Positions 27,830 through 37,294 of a stretch of 64,000 nt of DNA are shown piece after piece. Location of the stretch: assembly GCF_003123725.1 (NCBI RefSeq), contig NZ_QETA01000001.1:930001-994000 (forward strand), in the 5' to 3' direction. The DNA comes from Corticimicrobacter populi. GTDB lineage: Bacteria > Pseudomonadota > Gammaproteobacteria > Burkholderiales > Burkholderiaceae_B. Position 1 is the stretch's first letter. Each line of letters starts with the position of its first letter. The notes beneath the pieces were generated by a model that saw nothing but the letters and a program-made list of their open reading frames with translations, did not search any database and was not told where the DNA came from. The translations under genes were made by a program, and so were the position numbers.

Positions 27830-28816
27830 ATGATCCGCACCCCCTGGATGCGTTCGCTGCTGGCTGCCGCCTGCGTCGCGGGCGCCGCCTTCAGCCAGCC
27901 TGCTGTTGCCGCCGATTCACTCAAGATGGCTTATGCGCTGTCGGCCAATTCGCACTATGGTGCGGGTGGCAAGGCGTTCGCAGAATCCTTCGAAAAGAAC
28001 ACCGATGGTCGCTTTGCCATCGAGCAATTCGGCAACAGCGCCCTGGGCGGTGAACGCGAAGTCATCGAAGGCCTGCAACTGGGCACCATTGACCTGGCGA
28101 TTCTGTCGACGGGTGCCACGCTCAATTTCGTGCCGGCCACCGGTGTGTTCGACATTCCGTTCCTGATGCGCGACCTGGACCATGCCCGCGCCGTGCTCGA
28201 CGGCCAGATCGGCACCGATATGCTGGGTGAATTCTCCAAGCGCGGTCTGGTTGGCCTGGCCTGGGGCGAACAGGGCTTTCGTCACCTGACCAACAGCGTG
28301 CGCCCGGTCCGCACGCCCGAAGATGCCAAAAACCTGAAAATCCGTACTACGGAAAATCCCATCCACATTGCCGCCTTCCGCGCCATCGGCATCCTGCCCA
28401 CGCCCATGGCATGGCCGGAAGTGGCAACGGCACTGCAGCAAGGCACCATCGATGGGCAGGAAAACCCGCTGTCGGTCATCGTCTCGGCCAAGTTGTCGCA
28501 ACTGCAGAAATATGCATCGCTGACCGGACATGTCTATGCGCCCGCCGTCATCGTGGCCTCCCCTGACCTTTTCGACAGCCTGTCCGACGAAGACAAGCAG
28601 AAATTGATCGAAGCGGGCCAGGCTGCCGGTGCGGCAATGCGTGCCTATGTTGATGATGTCGAGAAAAACGGCGTGGCACAACTCCAGGCCGAAGGCATGG
28701 AAGTGGTCACCGACGTCGATCGCGAAGCATTTGCAGCGGCAGTCGAAACGGTCTATCCCGAGTACTACAAGAAGTTCGACAAGCAACTGATCGATTCGAT
28801 CCGCGCTGTCCAGTAA
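27830..28816 (+). CDS. dctP: TRAP transporter solute-binding protein, DctP family
   Basis: A 328-residue exported binding protein with signal peptide (SLLAAACVAGAAFSQPAVAA). The body shows family motifs: YALSANSHYGAGGKAFAE, EREVIEGLQLGTIDLAI and GIPF-like FDIPFLMRDL; the conserved arginine helix reads KIRTTENPIHIAAFRAIG. It binds an organic acid in the periplasm for Na+-driven import; C4-dicarboxylates or sugar acids are likely but not proven. The start at 27830 has AAGGAGAAGACACC; the longer frame to 27692 was rejected. dctQ follows 27 bases later. Confidence 0.93.
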   Translation: MIRTPWMRSLLAAACVAGAAFSQPAVAADSLKMAYALSANSHYGAGGKAFAESFEKNTDGRFAIEQFGNSALGGEREVIEGLQLGTIDLAILSTGATLNFVPATGVFDIPFLMRDLDHARAVLDGQIGTDMLGEFSKRGLVGLAWGEQGFRHLTNSVRPVRTPEDAKNLKIRTTENPIHIAAFRAIGILPTPMAWPEVATALQQGTIDGQENPLSVIVSAKLSQLQKYASLTGHVYAPAVIVASPDLFDSLSDEDKQKLIEAGQAAGAAMRAYVDDVEKNGVAQLQAEGMEVVTDVDREAFAAAVETVYPEYYKKFDKQLIDSIRAVQ

Positions 28817-28843
28817 TCTCTTCCGCGATCCTATCGTTGCATC

Positions 28844-29356
28844 ATGCGTCTACTCTGCCTCATTGACCAGGCGCTCTTTCGCCTGGTTTCCGCTGCGGTC
28901 CAGATCCTGCTGCTGGCGGCCGTGGCCGCCGGCTTCTTCCAGGTGGTGGCCCGTTTCGTCCTGCACAGCCCGCTCGACTGGAGCGAAGTGGCCACGCGGG
29001 CCATCATCATCTGGACCGTGCTGCTGGGTACGGCGCTGGCGTTCCGCCATGGTGCCATGATCAGCGTGGATATGCTGCGCAGCATCATGGCCCGGCGCGG
29101 GCTTCGCTGGTTCTCCGACATCATCGCCCTGACCTGCATGAGCTTCCTGCTCTTTCTGGCCTGGATCGGTGGGCAGATGACCTGGCGGGTCCGCTTCCAG
29201 ACCGTGCCCAGCCTGGAGATCTCGATTTCCTGGATCTACCTGGCAATCCCGGTCGGTGCCACGCTGGCCGCCATCGGCGTGCTGGCCCACTGGGTCGAGC
29301 AGCGTCGCAAGCCCCTGGCTGATCATGCCAGTTCCGTGAATCCCGATACGCCCTGA
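28844..29356 (+). CDS. dctQ: TRAP transporter small permease DctQ
   Basis: A 170-residue inner-membrane protein with four membrane segments (VQILLLAAVAAGFFQVVAR; AIIIWTVLLGTALAF; TCMSFLLFLAWIGG; IYLAIPVGATLAAIGVLAHW). The DctQ-type WSEVATRA motif is present (LDWSEVATRAIIIWT). It forms the membrane part with DctM. dctM starts 5 bases after its stop. Confidence 0.93.
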   Translation: MRLLCLIDQALFRLVSAAVQILLLAAVAAGFFQVVARFVLHSPLDWSEVATRAIIIWTVLLGTALAFRHGAMISVDMLRSIMARRGLRWFSDIIALTCMSFLLFLAWIGGQMTWRVRFQTVPSLEISISWIYLAIPVGATLAAIGVLAHWVEQRRKPLADHASSVNPDTP

Positions 29357-29361
29357 CCGCC

Positions 29362-30642
29362 ATGTCCCAGTTGATGATTTTCTCCATGGTCGTCTTTTTC
29401 GGCCTGTCGATTCCTGTCGCCGTGGCCATCGGCCTGTCTTCGATGCTCGGCATTGCCCTGACCGAGCGGCTGACCTGGCTGGTCGTGGCGCAACAACTCT
29501 TTGCCGCCCTCGACAAGTACCCGCTGGTCGCGATTCCTTTCTTCATCCTGGCTGGCAACCTGATGGAGGCCGGCGGCATCTCGGCGCGCATGGTCGATTT
29601 CGCCAAGAGTCTGGTCGGACGCCTGCAGGGCGGCCTGGCCTGCGCCTGCGTGCTGACCTGCATGATCTTCGCCGCCGTGGCCGGTTCCAGCGTGGCCACG
29701 ACCTTTGCCGTGGGGGCCATCCTGATCCCGGCCATGGTGCGCCACGGTTACCCGGCACCGTTCGCGGCCTCGCTGCAGGCAACGGCCGCCGAACTGGGCG
29801 TGATCATCCCGCCGTCGATCCCGATGATCCTGTTTGCCGTGTCCACCGACACATCGACCGGCGAACTGTTCATCGCCGGCGTCGGCCCCGGCCTGCTGAT
29901 CGGCATCGCGCTGATGTTCTATGTCTGGTTCCATGCCCGCCGCCATGGCCTGGGCAAGGATGACGGCAAGGACCGTCTGACAGTCGGTGCCGCGCTGCGT
30001 CGCTCCTGGCTGGCACTGTTGATGCCGGTCATCATCCTGGGCGGCATCTACGGCGGTGTCTTCACCCCCACCGAAGCCTCGGTGGTCGCTGTGGTCTACG
30101 CCCTGCTGGTCAGTATCCTGATCTACCGCACCATCCGCTTCAGTACGCTGTCGCTGGTGCTCAAGCGCTCGGCAGTCTCCAGCGCCGTGATCATGTTCAT
30201 CATCGCCAATGCCGGCGTGTTCAGCTTCCTGCTCAATCGGGCCGGCGTGCCCGATGCGCTGGGTGCCTGGCTGAGCCAGTTGTTCAGCGACAAGATGACT
30301 TTCCTGCTGGGCGTCAACCTGGCGCTGTTCGTCATCGGCATGTTCATCGAGACCTCTGCTTCGATCGTGGTACTGGCCCCGCTGCTGCTGCCGGTGGCCG
30401 TGCAGTTCGGCATCGATCCGGTGCATTTCGGCGTGATCATGATCGTCAACCTGGCGCTGGGCATGATCACCCCGCCACTTGGGGTCAACCTGTTTGCCGC
30501 CAGTACGGTATCCGGCGTGCCGCTGGAAAGAATGATGCGACCGCTGGTGCCGTTCGTACTGGTGACGCTGGCCTGCCTGGCCCTGATCACCTATCTGCCA
30601 GGGCTGTCGCTGGGTCTGCGGGACCTGGCCTACGGATACTGA
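29362..30642 (+). CDS. dctM: TRAP transporter large permease DctM
   Basis: A 426-residue membrane protein with about twelve segments, the ion-coupled channel of the TRAP system. Typical sequences are PFFILAGNLMEAGGIS, AGSSVATTFAVGAILIPAM, VIIPPSIPMILFAVST and ETSASIVVLAPLLLPVAVQFG. Length and order are normal for the family. A 12-bp perfect inverted repeat follows the stop. Confidence 0.95.
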   Translation: MSQLMIFSMVVFFGLSIPVAVAIGLSSMLGIALTERLTWLVVAQQLFAALDKYPLVAIPFFILAGNLMEAGGISARMVDFAKSLVGRLQGGLACACVLTCMIFAAVAGSSVATTFAVGAILIPAMVRHGYPAPFAASLQATAAELGVIIPPSIPMILFAVSTDTSTGELFIAGVGPGLLIGIALMFYVWFHARRHGLGKDDGKDRLTVGAALRRSWLALLMPVIILGGIYGGVFTPTEASVVAVVYALLVSILIYRTIRFSTLSLVLKRSAVSSAVIMFIIANAGVFSFLLNRAGVPDALGAWLSQLFSDKMTFLLGVNLALFVIGMFIETSASIVVLAPLLLPVAVQFGIDPVHFGVIMIVNLALGMITPPLGVNLFAASTVSGVPLERMMRPLVPFVLVTLACLALITYLPGLSLGLRDLAYGY

Positions 30643-30656
30643 TCCACGGGCTGTCT

Positions 30657-30689
30657 TGAAGCCAGCCTGCCCAGGGTAGGCTGGCTTCA
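30657..30689 (+). terminator. Perfect hairpin between convergent dctM and receptor genes
   Basis: TGAAGCCAGCCT, a 9-base loop and AGGCTGGCTTCA make a 12-bp perfect stem. There is no T tract on either side, so it may act on both strands only weakly or with Rho. Confidence 0.45.
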
Positions 30690-30739
30690 GCTCCAGGCAA
30701 AGGCAGGGTCGCGCCCCACCTGATGCCTGAACGGCATCC

Positions 30740-33232
30740 TTAGAACTCGTAGCGCATGCTCACATTGATGCTGCGCGGTGCGCCCCAGGTGTAGAACAGT
30801 CCTTGCGCATTGAAGTTGGTCACACCGGCAAAGTATTTCTTGTCCAGCGCATTATTGAGGTTGGCATGGATACTGAGCCGGTCATTGACCTGATAGCGTG
30901 CCATCAGATCAAGCAGCCAGTAGGCTTCCTGACGCAGTTCCGCCGTGCCGCGCTGTACCGAAATCGCACTCTGCCAGCGGGTGGCCGCGCCGACCGTCAA
31001 CCCGCGCAGCGAACTCTCTCCAAACTGATAGGTTGTCCCCAGCTTGAACTGGTGTTTGGGCGTGGTGCTGGCACTGTTCAGATCGCTGCTGTTCTGCACA
31101 TAGCTGCCCTGCACCTGCCAGCCACGCGCCACCTCACCGGAAAGCTCCAGCTCGTAGCCCTTGCGGATCGCGCCCGAAACCGCCGTGTAATACTCCTCGC
31201 CACGCACATTCATGCCCGCCACTTCGGCGGTATTGTCGGTCCGCATCCAGAAGTAGCTGGCACTGGCATTGAGACGCCGGTCAAAAAACTCACCCTTGGC
31301 ACCGACCTCATAAGTGATGCCTTCTTCAGGATCCAGCGTCCGATCATCAATATCCTTGGCGCTCTGTGCCTGAAAGATGCTGGCATAGCTGGCATAGACC
31401 GAGACATCCTGCGCCACATCAATCACCAGACCGGCATAGGGCGTGACCACAGCCTTTTCATGCAGGTCGTAGTTGTACCAACCGACATCGGTCACATCCT
31501 TCTGCCGATAATCGGTCACCCGCGCACCGACGATCAGCTTGACCGGATCGGCCAGCGAAAAGCGGCCGGCAGTATAGGCATACCAGCGGTCATTGCTGAA
31601 ATAATCGTCTGAATAGTTCTGGTTGTCGGCAGGCTGCGGCACGATACTGCCACCCTGGCTGAAATCGACACCGTTCAGCACTTCATCGGGCTGGCTGGAC
31701 CTGAGCAACGTCGTCCGATGCCGGGATGCGCCGACACCGAACAGCAACTGGTGCTCCTGCCCGAAAAGCTCGAACGGCCCCTGCAGATCGAACATGACAC
31801 TCTGGTCGCGCGATTTGATGTCCTTGTACAAACCGTACTGGGCTGTCACCGGCACGGCATAGCGCAGTGAACCGATACGCATATTGGGCGTCTGGATACC
31901 CTCGTGCGCCACTTGCAGCTTGCCCGTCCAGCCATTGGCAAAACGATGTTCCAGGCGGGCGAAAGCATTGAGAGAGTTCTGTCGGTAACCGGCCCAGTCT
32001 GCGCCGATATTGAAATCACGTGGCATCAGGGGCACCGCGTTGCCCTTGCCGTCAAACCCCTGGATCGGCGTGGTGCCTCCAGCCCCCCGTACTTCACGCT
32101 CGCGCCAGGTCAGCCCTGCGCTCAGCACGGTATCGGGCGTCAGGTCGTATTCCAGCGTGCCATATACCATCGAACTGTCGGTATCCTTGCCATTGAAGGT
32201 CTTGGCATCTCTGCGCGCGGCCACCAGCCGGCCACGCAAGCTGGCATCGGCATTCAATGGGCCGCTTACATCGGCATCGGCACGGTAGGTATCCCAACTG
32301 CCGGCTCCCGCCGTGACGCTGGCCTGGAACTCACGCGTGGGCCGCTTGCGAATCAGATTGACGGTCGCGCCATAGGCACCGTCACCATTGATCAGGCCGG
32401 ACGAACCCTTGAGCACCTCGATGCGGTCGATCTCGGCCATGTCGTCGAAGCTATGAACGATATGGCTGTTCCAGCCCCAGCCATTGCTATAGCGGCGATT
32501 GCCGTCAGTCTGCAGATTGACCTTAGAACCCCGGACATTGAAAGTGGCCATGTCATTCTGCCGCGTCACCGTCACACCGGGCGTCTGCTCCATCACATCA
32601 GCCAGTGTTTCCAGCTTGAAGTCGTCCATGCGCTGGCGCGTCATCACGGTCACCGATTGCGGCGTCTCGCGCAGCGTCATCTCCAGGCCCGTCGCCGTTC
32701 TGCTGGGACCGGTTGCCGTATAGCTGCCGGTACCATCTGTCGTGCCATCGGCAACTCCCTGTACTGTAACGGCATCCAGCATCTGGGTATTGCCACGCCC
32801 CATCTGGCGAATCGGGCGCAGGGCATAGCCGCCACCTGCACGCGCCTGCGCCTCGATACCCGAACCGGCCAGCAACGCAGCCAGCCCCGCCTCTGCCTCG
32901 TACCGGCCCGACAGCCCAGGGCTATGTCGTCCTTGCAGCAAGGCAGCATCGTAGGTCAGGTTGATGCCAGCCTCGCGCGCAAAGCGCAGCACCGCTGCAT
33001 CAAGCGGGCCGGACGGAATACTGTAGCTGCCAGATTCGACAGCAGGCACCGGTCTGCCAGGCTCCTGGGCCAGCACCGGCCGGCCATCCACGCCAAGGGC
33101 GAACCCCAGCGACAGGCATATCAAGGCTCCCTGCAAGGCACGCGCCAAAGGGGTACGCTGAAAATGCACAAATTCGGCAGAGGAAACGGAAGTGGCAGCC
33201 GATGCTTGCGTCGGTCTGGAGGTCAGGGTCAT
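30740..33232 (-). CDS. TonB-dependent siderophore receptor with signalling domain (second set)
   Basis: An outer-membrane receptor of about 830 residues. It has a long N-terminal signal region (LARALQGALICLSLGFALG), then an STN domain (YSIPSGPLDAAVLRFAREAG), a plug (LRETPQSVTVMTRQRMDDF, IEVLKGSSGLINGDGAYGA) and a barrel ending in YEF. The architecture is the same as the receptor at 455-2890 but the sequence is clearly diverged, so a different siderophore is likely. The ATG at 33232 was chosen over a TTG at 33262. It is the third gene of fecI-fecR-receptor. Confidence 0.93.
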   Translation of the reverse strand: MTLTSRPTQASAATSVSSAEFVHFQRTPLARALQGALICLSLGFALGVDGRPVLAQEPGRPVPAVESGSYSIPSGPLDAAVLRFAREAGINLTYDAALLQGRHSPGLSGRYEAEAGLAALLAGSGIEAQARAGGGYALRPIRQMGRGNTQMLDAVTVQGVADGTTDGTGSYTATGPSRTATGLEMTLRETPQSVTVMTRQRMDDFKLETLADVMEQTPGVTVTRQNDMATFNVRGSKVNLQTDGNRRYSNGWGWNSHIVHSFDDMAEIDRIEVLKGSSGLINGDGAYGATVNLIRKRPTREFQASVTAGAGSWDTYRADADVSGPLNADASLRGRLVAARRDAKTFNGKDTDSSMVYGTLEYDLTPDTVLSAGLTWREREVRGAGGTTPIQGFDGKGNAVPLMPRDFNIGADWAGYRQNSLNAFARLEHRFANGWTGKLQVAHEGIQTPNMRIGSLRYAVPVTAQYGLYKDIKSRDQSVMFDLQGPFELFGQEHQLLFGVGASRHRTTLLRSSQPDEVLNGVDFSQGGSIVPQPADNQNYSDDYFSNDRWYAYTAGRFSLADPVKLIVGARVTDYRQKDVTDVGWYNYDLHEKAVVTPYAGLVIDVAQDVSVYASYASIFQAQSAKDIDDRTLDPEEGITYEVGAKGEFFDRRLNASASYFWMRTDNTAEVAGMNVRGEEYYTAVSGAIRKGYELELSGEVARGWQVQGSYVQNSSDLNSASTTPKHQFKLGTTYQFGESSLRGLTVGAATRWQSAISVQRGTAELRQEAYWLLDLMARYQVNDRLSIHANLNNALDKKYFAGVTNFNAQGLFYTWGAPRSINVSMRYEF

Positions 33233-33305
33233 GGCTTTATTTCGCGAATGAGAGTGAGTCAAAAATCGGTTTCACTCAATAAGCCGAAGCAAAACGAAAA
33301 ACCCC

Positions 33306-34313
33306 TCAATTTTCGTGAAGCGCCCCTACGGATACCCAATATCGCGTCAGATAACGAATACGCACCGGCTGGGTCTGAGCCAGCAACTGCAATGCTCGAT
33401 CAGTATCCTGCAGATGAAACACCCCTGACACACGCAGGCCCGCTACCGCGGCATCCCAGCGCAACACCCCTGCACGATAGCGCGCCAATTCGCCCAGCAC
33501 GAGCGAGAGCGGCATGTCTTCGCCGGCAATCACGCCTTGCGTCCAGCCATCGACCTGCATGCCCTGCATATCCTCAGTAGCAATCAGATCAGTGCCAAGC
33601 AGGTATGTCTCGCCAGGCTTGACGATATGGACGGCTTCAAGGGAGTTTTCCGGGTACAGGGCCACGGCACCTTCCTGCACCCCGACGCGCACGCCTTCCT
33701 CCATCAGCCGCACCGTGAAGCGTGTACCCAGCGCTTGCAGGCGTCCAAACGGTGTCTGTACCCAGAAAGGCCGCCGGACAGGCTGACCGATATCGGCCCC
33801 GGTACGGATGGCAATCTCGCCGCGCGTCAGGATGACGCGCCGCAGCGGACCAAAATCGGTACGGACAGCACTGTCCGTATTCAGGTGCAGAACCGTGCCA
33901 TCGTCCAGTTGCCACTGGTGCCGCTCGCCCATCACCGTGCTGGCATCCGCCACCAGTCGTTGCCAGGGCGTATGGCGATGGGCCATCCATCCCAGGCCGA
34001 CCAGCAGCCCACCCAGCGACAAGGCCTGCAACGCGCTACGGCGCTGTGCCTGCCTGCGGGTACGCTGTGTCTGAACCCGATCCAGCGCATGGCTCAGCAA
34101 AGGGGCCGGCATGCCGGCAAAAGGCTGCGACAGTGACGTGATTCGCTCCCAGGCCAGCGCATGCAACCGATCAGTGAGCAGCCAGCGTTCGAACGAAGCA
34201 TGCGTCTGTTCGGAAGGCTCGCCATGATGCAGACGGATCGACCAGGCAATGGCAGCCTCGATCACGACCTCGGGGATCAAGGCAGGGCCACCCTGTCGCA
34301 GATTCATGCTCAT
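33306..34313 (-). CDS. fecR: FecR-family sigma factor regulator (second set)
   Basis: A 335-residue inner-membrane regulator. Cytoplasmic part: EAAIAWSIRLHHGEPSEQT and FERWLLTDRLHALAWERI. The single membrane segment is near residues 95-110 (LSLGGLLVGLGWMAH). The FecR domain has LDDGTVLHLNTDSAVRTDFG and FGRLQALGTRFTVRL. It would couple the neighbouring receptor (STN domain) to the sigma factor encoded just upstream, which it overlaps by 4 bases. Confidence 0.93.
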   Translation of the reverse strand: MSMNLRQGGPALIPEVVIEAAIAWSIRLHHGEPSEQTHASFERWLLTDRLHALAWERITSLSQPFAGMPAPLLSHALDRVQTQRTRRQAQRRSALQALSLGGLLVGLGWMAHRHTPWQRLVADASTVMGERHQWQLDDGTVLHLNTDSAVRTDFGPLRRVILTRGEIAIRTGADIGQPVRRPFWVQTPFGRLQALGTRFTVRLMEEGVRVGVQEGAVALYPENSLEAVHIVKPGETYLLGTDLIATEDMQGMQVDGWTQGVIAGEDMPLSLVLGELARYRAGVLRWDAAVAGLRVSGVFHLQDTDRALQLLAQTQPVRIRYLTRYWVSVGALHEN

Positions 34314-34819
34314 GTCTCGAAGCGTGCCGCATAGCAGGCACGCAACCCTTTGGCGATATGGCGCTCTACCGTGGCCACCGATACGCCAAGGCGCTCGCCG
34401 ATCTGCCGGCAGGTCAGCCCCTCGAGCTGCGCCAGCAAAAAGGCATTGCGCACCACCGGCTTGAGGGTATCCAGCATGCGGTCGATCTCGGTCAGGGCTT
34501 CCATCAGAATCATGCGCGTCTCGGCCGAGGGCACTTCTGACTCGGGCAGGCTCGCCAGGGTCTCAAGCCAGGCCTGTTCCAGATCACGCCGACGCCAGTG
34601 ATCGATCACCAGGCCTCTGGCGATGGTGGCCAGCAAAGCCCTCGGTTCACGCACCTGAATAGGTGCCTGACGCATCAGCAGCCGCATGAAAACGTCCTGA
34701 GCGAGGTCGGACACATCACCGGCGTTGTCGAGCCGGCGACGCAGCCAGCCCTGCAACCAGCCATGATGATCGACGTACAGCATCTGCACTTCCTGCTGCA
34801 CTACGCCCTTGTCTGCCAC
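34310..34819 (-). CDS. fecI: ECF RNA polymerase sigma factor, FecI type (second set)
   Basis: A 169-residue ECF sigma factor. Region 2: LYVDHHGWLQGWLRRRLDN and VSDLAQDVFMRLLM. Region 4: LKPVVRNAFLLAQLEGLTC and GERLGVSVATVERHIAKGL. I chose the GTG at 34819 because GAGGG lies 9 bases upstream and the protein then starts VADKGVVQQEVQMLY, as in FecI proteins; a GTG at 34861 is possible. A Fur-like box lies upstream. It is distinct from the sigma factor at 3949-4473. Confidence 0.92.
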   Translation of the reverse strand: MADKGVVQQEVQMLYVDHHGWLQGWLRRRLDNAGDVSDLAQDVFMRLLMRQAPIQVREPRALLATIARGLVIDHWRRRDLEQAWLETLASLPESEVPSAETRMILMEALTEIDRMLDTLKPVVRNAFLLAQLEGLTCRQIGERLGVSVATVERHIAKGLRACYAARFET

Positions 34820-34862
34820 TGCCGGATACCCTCGTGTTTCAGGACGGCATGCGCCACCCACG

Positions 34863-34881
34863 GATAAGAATTGTTTTTATT
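34863..34881 (-). promoter_or_regulatory. Fur-box-like site upstream of the second fecI
   Basis: The minus strand reads AATAAAAACAATTCTTATC. I count 13 of 19 matches to GATAATGATAATCATTATC, with the right half best. It lies 43-62 bases upstream of the chosen fecI start, consistent with iron repression. Confidence 0.4.
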
Positions 34882-34950
34882 TTATATTACAGGGTAAAAA
34901 TCGAACAACTTGCGTGAGGTGTGCGGCAAAACACCGACACCATCACAGGC

Positions 34951-36330
34951 TCATGCGTCCTCGCCACGCAGGCGGGCCAGTGCTTCGTCGAGCCGGTCCA
35001 CGGCCCATATCTCCAGTCCTTCGATCGGTTGCCTGGGGGCATTGGCCGACGGAATCAGCGCAATGCCAAATCCCAACTTGGCGGCTTCTCGCAAGCGCTC
35101 CTGCCCGCGAGGTGCAGGACGGATTTCCCCTGCCAGGCCTACCTCACCAAAGGCCACCAGCCCCTTGGGCAGCGGCCGATTACGCATCGACGACATAATG
35201 GCCAGCAAAACCGGCAGGTCGGCCGCGGGTTCGGCAATCCGCACGCCTCCGACTGCATTCAGAAAAACATCCTGGTCGAAGGTGGGGATCCCGGCATGCC
35301 GATTCAGCACTGCCAGCAACATGGCCAGCCGGTTGCTCTCCAGGCCCACGGTCAGGCGACGCGGGTTGGGCACATGGGCGCTGTCGACCAGCGCCTGGAT
35401 CTCGACCAGCAGCGGCCGGCTGCCTTCCTGCGTCACCATGACGCAGGCTCCGGGCACCTGTTGCTCGTGGCGTGACAAAAACAGCGCGGACGGATTGGCC
35501 ACCCCCTTGAGGCCCCGGTCGGTCATGGCAAACACGCCCAGTTCATTGACTGCGCCAAAGCGGTTTTTGATGGCCCTGACCAGGCGGAACGAAGAATGTG
35601 TATCCCCTTCGAAATACAGCACCGTATCGACGATGTGCTCCAGCACCCGCGGGCCGGCCAGAGCCCCTTCCTTGGTGACATGGCCGATCATGATGATGGC
35701 GGTGCCTGTCTGCTTGGCAATGCGCGTCAGTTGCGCAGCGCACTCGCGCACCTGTGCGACCGAACCGGGCGCTGAACTCAGTTCCCCCGAGTAAAGAGTC
35801 TGGATAGAATCGATCACCGCCACGGCGGGCCGATGCTGGGCCAGCGCAGCCTGAATCGCCTCCAGGCGGATTTCCGACAGCAGATCAACCTGCCCCGTCT
35901 CGACACCCAGCCGGCGCGCACGCAGCGCCACCTGGGCCGCCGACTCCTCACCTGTCACGTACAGTACCGGCACGCGCCCCGACAGGGCGGCCATGGCCTG
36001 CAACAACAGCGTCGACTTGCCAATACCGGGATCACCACCAATCAGTACCACGGCCCCTTCGACCAGGCCACCCCCCAGTACCCTGTCGAACTCATCGAGC
36101 CCGACGGGGGTGCGCGGCAGTTCCTGCGCCTCGACCTCGGCCAGTTTGCGCACGGTCACGTCACTGCCTGCCAGCGGAGCAAAGCGATGCGCCGCCCCGG
36201 CGGCGGGCGCATCGGCGATCACGCTTTCCTCAAGCGTATTCCAGGCATTGCAATGCGGACACTGCCCTTGCCACTTGGGTGTACGGCCGCCGCATTCGCT
36301 GCATATGTACGCGGTTTTTGCCTTTGCCAT
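34951..36330 (-). CDS. radA: DNA repair protein RadA
   Basis: A 459-residue RecA-like helicase that helps branch migration in recombinational repair. The N-terminal zinc finger is CSECGGRTPKWQGQCPHCNA. Walker A is GGDPGIGKSTLLLQ, the RadA-specific KNRFG motif is in AIKNRFGAVNELGVFAM, and the C-terminal Lon-like domain ends near IALIPSANAPRQPIEGLEIW. The length is typical. It is divergent from hpnC, with about 124 bases between the starts. Confidence 0.97.
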   Translation of the reverse strand: MAKAKTAYICSECGGRTPKWQGQCPHCNAWNTLEESVIADAPAAGAAHRFAPLAGSDVTVRKLAEVEAQELPRTPVGLDEFDRVLGGGLVEGAVVLIGGDPGIGKSTLLLQAMAALSGRVPVLYVTGEESAAQVALRARRLGVETGQVDLLSEIRLEAIQAALAQHRPAVAVIDSIQTLYSGELSSAPGSVAQVRECAAQLTRIAKQTGTAIIMIGHVTKEGALAGPRVLEHIVDTVLYFEGDTHSSFRLVRAIKNRFGAVNELGVFAMTDRGLKGVANPSALFLSRHEQQVPGACVMVTQEGSRPLLVEIQALVDSAHVPNPRRLTVGLESNRLAMLLAVLNRHAGIPTFDQDVFLNAVGGVRIAEPAADLPVLLAIMSSMRNRPLPKGLVAFGEVGLAGEIRPAPRGQERLREAAKLGFGIALIPSANAPRQPIEGLEIWAVDRLDEALARLRGEDA

Positions 36331-36454
36331 CGATCCCTGCCCTGTCTGCTGTCAAAACGAGAATTGCAAGTCTAACGTATCGCCCTGGAGACACCGCCCA
36401 GGCAATTGACGCTTATCCATCCACGCCAGGGCCGAGCCAGCCTAAAATGCCGCC

Positions 36455-37294
36455 ATGTCCGTCGATCACTATGAAAACTTCCCTGTGGCCTCATGGCTGC
36501 TGCCACCGGCCATCCGGCCTGCCGTCGTGACCATCTATCGTTATGCCCGCCATGCCGACGACCTGGCCGACGAGGGCGATGCCACGCCCCAGGCCAGGCT
36601 GGCTGCCCTGCAGGCATGCCGCGCCGCACTGCATGCCCGCCTGCAGGGACAACCCGTGCCCGCAGGGCCTGGACAGGCAGAACTGGACGCCCTCTGCACC
36701 CCGCTGGCAGCCATCGTGGCGCACCATGGACTGTCGCGGGTGCCCTTCGACAACCTGCTGAATGCTTTCGAGCAGGATCTGACCACGCATCGCTACGACA
36801 GCTATGCGGCACTGCTGGACTATTGCCGCCTGTCAGCCAACCCGGTCGGCTATCTGATGCTGTCGCTGTTCGGCGTCGGCGGCCCCGATGCGCTGCGCGA
36901 ATCCGATGCGATCTGCACCGGTCTGCAGTTGGCCAACTTCTGGCAGGACGTCGCCATCGATCTCGACAAGCAGCGCATCTACCTGCCCCAGGAAGACCTG
37001 CGCCGTTTCGGTCTGGACCCGGCGCAGCCGGACACATGGGCCACGGCACCTGGCTGGCGACCACTGATGAAATTCCAGATCGATCGCACCCGCCGCCTGT
37101 TAAAATCCGGCTGGCCGCTGACCCGACGGATTCCCGGTCGCTGCGGCTGGGAGCTGCGCCTGATCGTCCAGGGTGGTCTGCGCATTCTCGACAGGATCGA
37201 AGCTGCCGATTTCGATGTGTTCCGCCACCGCCCCGTACTCGGCAAGCGAGATGGCCTCATAGTGCTGTGGCGGGCATTGCTGAACCAGATATGA
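36455..37294 (+). CDS. hpnC: Hydroxysqualene synthase HpnC
   Basis: A 279-residue enzyme of the squalene/phytoene synthase fold. The two Asp-rich sites are YARHADDLADEGD and NFWQDVAIDLDKQRIYLP. In the HpnCDE route HpnC converts presqualene diphosphate to hydroxysqualene. It is the first gene of hpnCDE and its stop overlaps the hpnD start by 4 bases (ATGA). Confidence 0.93.
   Translation: MSVDHYENFPVASWLLPPAIRPAVVTIYRYARHADDLADEGDATPQARLAALQACRAALHARLQGQPVPAGPGQAELDALCTPLAAIVAHHGLSRVPFDNLLNAFEQDLTTHRYDSYAALLDYCRLSANPVGYLMLSLFGVGGPDALRESDAICTGLQLANFWQDVAIDLDKQRIYLPQEDLRRFGLDPAQPDTWATAPGWRPLMKFQIDRTRRLLKSGWPLTRRIPGRCGWELRLIVQGGLRILDRIEAADFDVFRHRPVLGKRDGLIVLWRALLNQI

Noticed and set aside
29323-30426. 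A 367-codon open frame on the minus strand
   Set aside because: It is a His/Gly/Asp/Gln-rich shadow of dctM; dctM has full family motifs.
31904-33580. A 558-codon open frame on the plus strand
   Set aside because: It is antisense to the second receptor and FecR genes, with no recognisable domain and a shadow-like composition.
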